DNA from: a virus
Direction: 5' to 3' (one strand)
DNA: 29,185 nucleotides
IMG/VR virus record: IMGVR_UViG_3300037316_000051
Span: 1 to 29,185 of that record
In this document: positions 25,973 to 29,185 of the stretch, piece by piece
Layout of the letters: every line of letters starts with the position of its first letter
Numbering within the stretch: the first letter of the stretch is position 1
The notes under the pieces: generated by a model
What the model was told of the DNA's origin: nothing
Seen by the model: the letters and a program-made list of their open reading frames with translations, nothing else
The model's database searches: none
Program-made: the position numbers and the translations under genes

Positions 25973-26644
25973 TCACTTGGAAACGGTTTCCTTCCCATCG
26001 AATTCAATCACTGTTCTTGGTTGGTGTCCCTGATCGAACACACCATACATCGCAATCAGGCTGGCTTCCGCCCTGCCGTCGTCCTTTTTACGCTTGAACT
26101 GCGCGGCTGCACTTGGAAAGAGCTTCGAGGCACGCGCACGCGACAAATCCTTGTCAGCTCCGCATCCCATGCGCGCCTTCCAGATTGAAGGACGAACTTT
26201 GACAACCCTTAAGCGAAGTGATGCAGCAACGCCAAGAATCGTCCCAAGGCTGGCGCCGAAGGTGAATCCGTTCACACCACCATCGTGGACCATTCCCCAA
26301 ACATCCTCTATATAAAGGATATTGCTCGGATGCTTACGCAGCCAACTGACGACCGCGTACGCATCAACCTCGCGTCGATTGGCAGTAGCTCCGAACACGT
26401 GGACTGGCATATCCAGGATGGCTAGCTTGCCCGCATACTCGTCAATCGCGGCTAGAGCGCCGGAATTGCCTGGATCAACTCCAATCGTCCAGAACCCGCT
26501 CCCAAGCCCGGCAAAGTTCTTGTCATCGACGAACCTCGCCTTGCAATCAGCCAGCGTCTTACCATCTCCGCCCTCTGGCTCCGCCAGATGGCTTCCCGCT
26601 ACGCGGGCCGAAACCACGTCGTTCGCACGATCTTCAGTAAACAT
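25973..26644 (-). CDS. RuvC-like Holliday junction resolvase
   Basis: 223 residues from the ATG at 26644; the frame is open to a GTG at 26719, but that extension contains a hydrophobic stretch and a leader hairpin. RuvC fold motifs: TIGVDPGNSGALAAID (Asp57), NILYIEDVWGM (Glu113), and KKDDGRAEASLIAMYG (Asp188/189, Glu193), the acidic residues that bind Mg2+ in resolvases. Phage RuvC-like enzymes cut four-way junctions so that branched DNA can be packaged. It lies just upstream of terS, which fits a role in packaging preparation. Confidence 0.8.
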   Translation of the reverse strand: MFTEDRANDVVSARVAGSHLAEPEGGDGKTLADCKARFVDDKNFAGLGSGFWTIGVDPGNSGALAAIDEYAGKLAILDMPVHVFGATANRREVDAYAVVSWLRKHPSNILYIEDVWGMVHDGGVNGFTFGASLGTILGVAASLRLRVVKVRPSIWKARMGCGADKDLSRARASKLFPSAAAQFKRKKDDGRAEASLIAMYGVFDQGHQPRTVIEFDGKETVSK

Positions 26645-26905
26645 ACTTCGTACATGCCATACAACAACGTAAAAGTAAAGTAAAAGCACACATAGGGTCA
26701 TTTTGGTTTGGTTCCCCACACCCTTCCGTGCGGGGCGCGAAAAGCTAAAAGAGCAACGTTCAAAAAGTAGTGTTTTTTAGCAAAAGCTAAGCTTTCTGCG
26801 GATGTGTCATAAAATCCACAACTTTTCGACCTACCACTTTTGGCCCCAAAACCCTTTATTTCTTTAGATAAGATCAATCAAAAGAATAAAAGAATAGTGG
26901 GAACC
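26645..26905. other. Divergent intergenic region, leader of the terminase operon
   Basis: AT-rich, no gene. CCCCACAC/GTGCGGGG (26716-26737) forms a hairpin with one mismatch in the 5' leader of the resolvase gene. No clear promoter was identified on either strand. Confidence 0.35.
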
Positions 26906-27028
26906 AGGAACACCAAACCAGTCAGGGTAAAACGCTTCGAAAAAATTTCTGTGCCTGAGCTGGTACAGTGAGACACCGGCGCAGATATTTGTGCCGGGCA
27001 TTTTCCCCGCGACTGGTTCCGTGTTCCT
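26906..27028. ncRNA. Candidate structured RNA closed by an 18-nt inverted repeat
   Basis: AGGAACACCAAACCAGTC (26906-26923) is complementary to GACTGGTTCCGTGTTCCT (27011-27028) except for 2 central positions. Inside lies CCGGCGC/GTGCCGG (7 bp with one G-U, 8-nt loop) and unpaired A/T-rich segments. The element occupies the space between two divergent operons; the strand of any transcript is not clear, and no known class was recognised. Confidence 0.4.
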
Positions 27029-27128
27029 CATTTACACTACGGTTTTTGAGCTTTCGTTGTAATTCCAAGCCTTTTCACAACAATTTAATTGTTGATATTG
27101 ACTTAATTGACCGTTTGTGCTGTACAGC

Positions 27129-27157
27129 TTGACAGAAGTCACTATTTGTGCTATCAA
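27129..27157 (+). promoter_or_regulatory. Promoter of the right plus-strand operon
   Basis: TTGACA (27129-27134), exactly 17 bp, TATCAA (27152-27157). The start point would lie in or before the right arm of the inverted repeat at 27166-27183. Confidence 0.65.
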
Positions 27158-27183
27158 CCGACATCGCACAAATAGTGACTTCT
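27134..27183 (+). promoter_or_regulatory. 18-bp perfect inverted repeat around the -10 box
   Basis: AGAAGTCACTATTTGTGC (27134-27151) and its exact complement (27166-27183) flank the -10 box with 14 bp between. The left arm is the promoter spacer and the right arm the start region, as for a repressor operator. The right arm ends 11 bp before the start codon at 27195, after which GAGGAA provides the ribosome binding site. Confidence 0.7.
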
Positions 27184-27194
27184 GAGGAACCAAT

Positions 27195-27878
27195 ATGACT
27201 CTTTTCGTTAAAAACTTCGAGGAGCTGCACCAGAAGGTGCTCGACTTCGATCCGATCGTTGCCAATCGGCGCGGGCGTGTTGCGCTCCGTCTCAAGTTCT
27301 TTTGCGAGTTTGGCAACCGTAAAATCAGTGTTGGCGTTTATGCGCTCGCTAATGGAGCAACCGAACGCAGGCGCTGTTACAACATCGCTGACGCCTTCAA
27401 TTACCTCAATAAGTGTGGTGTTGAGCAAGATATACCAAAGGTCGAGCCCGGTCATGCAATTCAACCAGTCCGCAAAGTCAGGACCGGCAATAACGAGTTT
27501 GCCACGTCGGCGGTTGACAGAGCGATCTTGCTCAAGCCAATGCTGGACGCTTGGCACGATGGCGCACGCCGCCGCAACCCGCGCTTTCGCTACAATGGTG
27601 CAATTGAAACTCCTTGGGGAACAATCGATCTCGTTGGCTCTTACGATGGTAGGAAGCCACATTTCGAATTTCAAGTGACTCGACAGGATACCTCGAAAAA
27701 GCTTCGTTACAGAGAAGACGAGCTGGAAAAGGCGTTCGGTGATCTATTCCGTGGCGCGAATGGCGTCGAAGTCGAGACCTGGATTGAGCCGACTGACGAT
27801 GATGTAAGCACCTATCCGAAGGCGGCGCGTTTTCCAACGATGCGCCCGAGCCGTAGAAGTCACGCACATGAAAGCTAA
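27195..27878 (+). CDS. Hypothetical protein, first gene of the right operon
   Basis: 227 residues, ATG at 27195 with GAGGA 6 nt upstream. No family recognised. The N-terminal 60 residues are basic and beta-rich (VANRRGRVALRLKFFCEFGN), the middle holds AVDRAILLKPMLDAWHDG and RRRNPRFRYNGAIETPWGT, and the C-terminus is acidic then basic. No signal or membrane segment. Its strong promoter/operator suggests it is regulated separately from the rest. Stop overlaps the next gene by 11 bp. Confidence 0.65.
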   Translation: MTLFVKNFEELHQKVLDFDPIVANRRGRVALRLKFFCEFGNRKISVGVYALANGATERRRCYNIADAFNYLNKCGVEQDIPKVEPGHAIQPVRKVRTGNNEFATSAVDRAILLKPMLDAWHDGARRRNPRFRYNGAIETPWGTIDLVGSYDGRKPHFEFQVTRQDTSKKLRYREDELEKAFGDLFRGANGVEVETWIEPTDDDVSTYPKAARFPTMRPSRRSHAHES

Positions 27879-28302
27879 TTGGTACGAACAAGGGCGCGGA
27901 GCTGCACCGCTGCCAAATCCGAATCCTTTGCCTTGGCCTTATAGTGAGATGACAACGGAGCGTGACAACGCCAGTCATGTCTTGAGTCAGCTACAGAAAA
28001 TGCCGATCCATGAGCTTCAATTTGCCAAAATCTACCTGTTCACCAGTCCCGATCCATGTGAGGTTGTTCGGCGTCTGATGGATGAAGTTCGTTGGACTAA
28101 AGACTTTTCGGAAACGTTCTTTCTGGCTGGTTCGGTTATCTGGAACATCCCGCAGCTGGCTTTGTATCGTTGGACCGTTCCTCACCCGTTGCCACATAAA
28201 AAGCTGCCGGGTGTAGCTGGATTAGTCTTGTCAGACTACGTTCCATACCCATTTTCGATTTCTGTTGACATTTTTTCGAGTTCGTGCAATTTAACAGGAT
28301 GA
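27868..28302 (+). CDS. Hypothetical protein
   Basis: 144 residues, ATG at 27868 inside the end of the previous gene. Pro-rich N-terminus (APLPNPNPLPWPYSEM), then HVLSQLQKMPIHELQFAKIY and DPCEVVRRLMDEVRWTKDFS. No clear membrane helix. No family recognised. The stop overlaps the next start (ATGA). Confidence 0.6.
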   Translation: MKANWYEQGRGAAPLPNPNPLPWPYSEMTTERDNASHVLSQLQKMPIHELQFAKIYLFTSPDPCEVVRRLMDEVRWTKDFSETFFLAGSVIWNIPQLALYRWTVPHPLPHKKLPGVAGLVLSDYVPYPFSISVDIFSSSCNLTG

Positions 28303-28526
28303 CTGACTATTTCCTCTCACTGCCAAACCGGCTCGCCGAAATCGAGGCTGAGGAGCTAGCGCCCGATGGAAATCTCACCCCAGGTTTCTATCGGTTCTGC
28401 CGCAGCTCCAACGACACGCCGTCAGCGGCTGTGGCTCGCAGTCGTCCTAAGACACGTTCGCAAAGGCAGCGCTACGCCAAATATATCAGGACGCCGAACA
28501 CGCTCAATCCGTCAAGGAGCTTCTAG
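28299..28526 (+). CDS. Small basic protein, unknown
   Basis: 75 residues, ATG at 28299 overlapping the previous stop. Acidic N-terminal third (LAEIEAEELAPDG), then strongly basic (RSRPKTRSQRQRYAKYIRTP). No family recognised. Another frame at 28366-28665 overlaps both neighbours and was not accepted. Confidence 0.55.
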   Translation: MTDYFLSLPNRLAEIEAEELAPDGNLTPGFYRFCRSSNDTPSAAVARSRPKTRSQRQRYAKYIRTPNTLNPSRSF

Positions 28527-28528
28527 CC

Positions 28529-28789
28529 GTGCCGCGCAAGTTTATGTACGCGGTCCTCGCCGCGTCGTTCCTGTTCTTGACGATTTCACTCGTGAAATAC
28601 GTGGGTGTCGAGGAGCGCCTTATTCTCCAAATGCAAAGCGACGCAAGGGACCGCGCAAAGTCTGACGCTGTGTGGCTCGATCGCATTCGCAAGATGGAAT
28701 TGAATCAGACCCTGGCGCCGAGCAACCCGGTAATCAAGCCGTGCCCGTTCATCGATCAGCAACCTCTAGCCACGGGGTGCAGCAAGTGA
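28529..28789 (+). CDS. Single-pass membrane protein, spanin-like layout
   Basis: 86 residues from the GTG at 28529, just after the previous stop. Residues 6-24 (MYAVLAASFLFLTISLVKY) form an N-terminal anchor followed by a charged helical region (EERLILQMQSDARDRAKSDAV) and a short Cys-containing tail. This resembles an inner-membrane i-spanin (Rz) in layout, though it is short and no o-spanin lipoprotein was seen nearby. Function is uncertain. Confidence 0.55.
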   Translation: MPRKFMYAVLAASFLFLTISLVKYVGVEERLILQMQSDARDRAKSDAVWLDRIRKMELNQTLAPSNPVIKPCPFIDQQPLATGCSK

Positions 28790-28878
28790 CAATGCATCTG
28801 CGCTTCCGTGTTGCCGTCTGGCAAATCTTGCTCGGACTGTTCGTTCTGATTGGCATCATAATGTGGGCAGTGTTGTAA
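28786..28878 (+). CDS. 30-residue membrane microprotein
   Basis: GTG at 28786 overlaps the previous stop (GTGA); an ATG at 28792 gives 28 residues. A short basic N-terminus (MHLRFRVA) precedes one membrane helix (VWQILLGLFVLIGIIMWAVL). It ends in TAATG, coupled to the next ORF. Small membrane peptides in series are typical of phage lysis modules, but this is unproven here. Confidence 0.5.
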   Translation: MTMHLRFRVAVWQILLGLFVLIGIIMWAVL

Positions 28879-29185
28879 TGCTGACACAATTGCAACTCAA
28901 TATGGTGAAAGAAGCGATCGGCAATGGTCACGATTGGCTGAGCACTTTCGCCTGTATGGACAGGAGAGCTGACAGCATGCTTGGCTTCGATCCATATGCA
29001 CGTGTAATGGTGAAGGTTGTCAACCATGACTCTAAGTCATTTCGAACGGCTGGTGATCGGACTCAATATCGTTATCCTCACCGTAGTGATGACGCTCGAC
29101 TACTACGCCGTAAGCCACCAGCTACAGCTGTTCATGTCCTCACCACTTTTCTGATTTTGGTCGGGATCGTTGTCGGCATCGAAAC
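28878..29185 (+). CDS. ORF open at the right window edge, unknown
   Basis: ATG at 28878 overlaps the preceding stop (TAATG). The frame is open for 102 codons to the end of the window. It starts MLTQLQLNMVKEAIGNGHDW and is followed by a more basic part (PHRSDDARLLRRKPPAT) and a hydrophobic end (VLTTFLILVGIVVGI). The ORF competes with another frame at 29026-29154, so its real C-terminus is uncertain. Confidence 0.45.
   Translation, partial: MLTQLQLNMVKEAIGNGHDWLSTFACMDRRADSMLGFDPYARVMVKVVNHDSKSFRTAGDRTQYRYPHRSDDARLLRRKPPATAVHVLTTFLILVGIVVGIE
29026..29154 (+). CDS. Alternative 42-residue membrane protein, nested frame
   Basis: ATG at 29026 with GAAGG about 9 nt upstream. One membrane helix near residues 9-26 (LVIGLNIVILTVVMTLDY). 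It lies in a different frame inside the ORF at 28878-29185; both have a ribosome binding option and a hydrophobic segment, so one or both may be translated. Confidence 0.35.
   Translation: MTLSHFERLVIGLNIVILTVVMTLDYYAVSHQLQLFMSSPLF

Noticed and set aside
28366-28665. 99-codon plus-strand ORF overlapping two small genes
   Set aside because: It overlaps 28299-28526 and 28529-28789, which have stop/start coupling and a better coding pattern; this frame is Arg/Pro-rich as expected for a shadow.

Overview
The window is phage DNA. No bacterial housekeeping gene is visible. It holds a large tRNA array, a terminase small/large pair, a DUF4055-type portal, a RuvC-like resolvase, and dozens of short, tightly packed or overlapping genes with strong GGAG ribosome binding sites. 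Base composition, Shine-Dalgarno sites and sigma70-type promoters suggest a tailed dsDNA phage of a Gram-negative (probably Pseudomonadota) host. The host genus cannot be read from the sequence.

Layout. 1-2540: an HNH endonuclease gene and a minus-strand tRNA array with 14 recognisable tRNAs (Asp, 5 Leu, 2 Lys, Ile, 2 Val, 3 Thr), all with encoded CCA. Inside the array are a 56-residue membrane protein gene, truncated tRNA relics and an RNA folded like a tRNA opened at the anticodon and closed at the acceptor end (bacterial Y-RNA/YrlA-like). 3121-6246: a plus-strand operon of about 11 small, mostly overlapping genes (HTH, zinc-knuckle and membrane proteins). 6211-10701: a minus-strand operon reading portal, 85-residue protein, coiled-coil membrane protein, alpha/beta hydrolase and three small proteins. 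10702-11195: intergenic, with a terminator. 11196-21110: about 23 small minus-strand genes, most unrecognised, including a DUF932 protein, arranged as many short transcription units. 21150-22090: repeats, an AT-rich tract and a probable non-coding RNA. 22437-26644: the minus-strand resolvase, small terminase and large terminase genes; the large terminase carries a LAGLIDADG intein with class 3 residues. 27195-29185: a plus-strand operon of mostly unknown and membrane proteins that runs off the window.

The main discovery is regulatory. Between the genes of 12-21 kb the same module recurs: GC-rich terminator hairpin, an imperfect palindrome with GTTAACC/GGTTAAC arms, a 17-bp element (GTTAACNCTTTGTTAAC on the coding strand, often shortened), exactly 18 bp, then a promoter (TTGCTN, 17 bp, YAYATT), then a GGAG-led gene. 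Six promoters keep the 18-bp distance, which places the element near -62. A second promoter class has the same element next to the -10 box inside a larger palindrome. The palindromes also cluster at two intergenic loci (about 14.1-14.4 kb and 21.25-21.63 kb). Each cluster is followed by tandem GCGACTTAGG repeats, and the right one also by an AT-rich tract, like a replication origin. This looks like one phage-encoded DNA-binding system controlling a whole block of accessory genes.
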